Shown here piece by piece: positions 62,976 to 64,000 of a stretch of DNA of 64,000 nt. Below the pieces are notes generated by a model, which saw only the letters and a program-made list of their open reading frames with translations, did no database searches and had not been told where the DNA came from. The stretch spans positions 2,987,001 through 3,051,000 of the forward strand of contig NZ_CP045369.1 in assembly GCF_009363535.1 (NCBI RefSeq), in the 5' to 3' direction. Each line of letters opens with the position of its first letter. Position 1 is the first letter of the stretch. This stretch comes from Microbulbifer sp. THAF38 (GTDB taxonomy: Bacteria; Pseudomonadota; Gammaproteobacteria; Pseudomonadales; Cellvibrionaceae). The translations under genes were made by a program, and so were the position numbers.

Positions 62976-64000
62976 CTATGGTTTGTGCTGAATGTTGTGA
63001 GTTACAACGAGATGCAGAGGGTCAACACCTGAGGCATATGAAATTCCCCCCACAGAAATCTTGTAAACAGTGCGCAGACCCGCACACTCGACGCTGACCA
63101 CTTTCTCCCAGCTAAACGGCTCGCCATGGTGACAAGTGCCCAGCTCGACCCCGTGGCAATCCTGAGCCCAGTACACCCTCCCAGCCCTATCGGTAACCGG
63201 GGTTTGCCGGCTGCATATCACCTGAGCACCGCTGGACATGGTCAGCAGCACACACGGCACATTTTCTTGAGCTTCTACCGCCTGGATTGGCGCAAGGTGA
63301 GTGCCAGAGTCACCAACATCCCAGCACCTAATCAGGTCGCCAGGTTTGCAGTCATCCACCTGGAGGTCATCACGCAGCCAGGTGCCAGCCGCAACGCACC
63401 AAGGGTTATCAGGGGCAGTGCTGTCGCCACCATTAGCCGGTGTATTAATTGTGCCCACCGATCGACGCCAGGTGCCGGCAGCCGAGGTGGGGAAGTTTTT
63501 GGTCGCGTAATAAGTGACAGCGCCGCCCTTTATGCCGGGGTCATCGCAATACACGTAATACCTTGTGCTAAATGACAAGCCGGAAATGCTGCCGCTGTTG
63601 TAATTCACAGGACCAAAACCAAACTGCACTGTATGGGCGGCAATCGTTATTTTCGCTGTATTGCCGTCATCCGAGGCGGACAAGGCTGAGCTAGTCGGGA
63701 GGCTGGCAACGCTTGCTTGAATCATTGGCAAGCTGCGCTGGTCCTGCACCTCCACCACATCGACTTTTATATAATCAATTAGGGTCCTGCCGGTTCCTCC
63801 ATAATTGACCAGTGCCAACGGGGAGAAATAGCGCACGCTTGCCTGGAGTTGGGCCGGGTTGCCTATATGGTTGCCACCGATTGCCCCGCCGATGACCGCA
63901 TCTCCCGGGGCGTTGCCTTTAAAATAACCGACATAGCTGACCCATTCAGAAGCGACGTTTTGTCCTGAAGCAACTACATAGTGCTGACTGGAAAGGCTTT
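62976..64000 (-). CDS. Phage tail-appendage-like protein with C-terminal Hint domain (5' end beyond window)
   Basis: The frame stays open from 62976 to the right edge (SLSSQHYVVASGQNVASEWV is the first readable part), so the N-terminus is missing and the GTG at 63836 is not the true start. The first part is beta-rich, fibre-like (YGGTGRTLIDYIKV, GNTAKITIAAHTVQFGFG). From 63398 down, a Hint/intein-type domain: CVAAGTWLRDDLQVDDCKPG, LTMSSGAQVICSRQTPVT, ending in VVTHN followed by IQHKP. Cys at the domain start and terminal His-Asn are the autoprocessing residues of inteins and Hedgehog Hint domains. Confidence 0.8.
   Translation of the reverse strand, partial: SLSSQHYVVASGQNVASEWVSYVGYFKGNAPGDAVIGGAIGGNHIGNPAQLQASVRYFSPLALVNYGGTGRTLIDYIKVDVVEVQDQRSLPMIQASVASLPTSSALSASDDGNTAKITIAAHTVQFGFGPVNYNSGSISGLSFSTRYYVYCDDPGIKGGAVTYYATKNFPTSAAGTWRRSVGTINTPANGGDSTAPDNPWCVAAGTWLRDDLQVDDCKPGDLIRCWDVGDSGTHLAPIQAVEAQENVPCVLLTMSSGAQVICSRQTPVTDRAGRVYWAQDCHGVELGTCHHGEPFSWEKVVSVECAGLRTVYKISVGGISYASGVDPLHLVVTHNIQHKP

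Overview
This window comes from the chromosome of a marine-type gammaproteobacterium, most likely Microbulbifer or a close Cellvibrionales relative. That placement is inferred from the gene set (ZipA, NAD-dependent LigA, SMC, an E. coli-type Ccm system I, an AbgT transporter, a TonB siderophore receptor) and from protein style; no rRNA marker is present. Coding is dense and mostly on the minus strand up to about 45 kb. From about 46 to 58 kb the DNA becomes AT-richer, with remnants, insertion sequences and a prophage-like element.

Layout: 0-5 kb, fatty-acid genes (5'-complete, 3'-truncated fadD, an SCP2-like protein, an acyl-CoA dehydrogenase) and an AraC regulator. 5-8 kb, fumC and small genes. 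8-15 kb, the ligA-zipA-smc block (DNA ligase, division, chromosome segregation). 15-17 kb, ccmI and ccmH, the last two genes of a cytochrome c maturation operon whose first seven (ccmA to ccmG) lie at 36.8-42.3 kb in the same orientation. The 19 kb between them hold three tandem tRNA-Val/tRNA-Asp transcription units, a GFA-like protein, lipases, an iron-uptake locus with a Fur box, AbgT, trpS, two regulators or enzymes, a phosphopantetheinyl transferase, and a CitE-MaoC-MaoC operon. 42-46 kb, a 2OG oxygenase, tRNA-Arg(CCT), small proteins, an HdeA-like periplasmic protein and a DUF4386 membrane protein.

From 46 to 53 kb the sequence is accessory: a lipoprotein, an IS5-type transposase remnant, a complete IS3-family element with 3-bp target duplication, two secreted proteins (one a beta-helix plus FG-GAP protein), and an AlpA-like remnant. 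At 53.3 kb there is a probable attachment site: the 3' end of a tRNA-Ser, followed by a tyrosine integrase. The element runs off the right edge. It carries a small coiled-coil gene behind a near-perfect LexA box, a PRTase-DprA gene pair, a lipoprotein HNH nuclease, an unrecognised 329-residue protein, and a minus-strand block of phage virion genes ending in a tail-appendage-like protein with a C-terminal Hint (intein-like) domain.

The strongest candidates for new biology are the PRTase-DprA cassette inside the prophage, the SOS-controlled coiled-coil gene beside the integrase, the Hint-tailed virion protein, and the CitE-MaoC-MaoC operon, in which one MaoC paralogue has lost its catalytic histidine.
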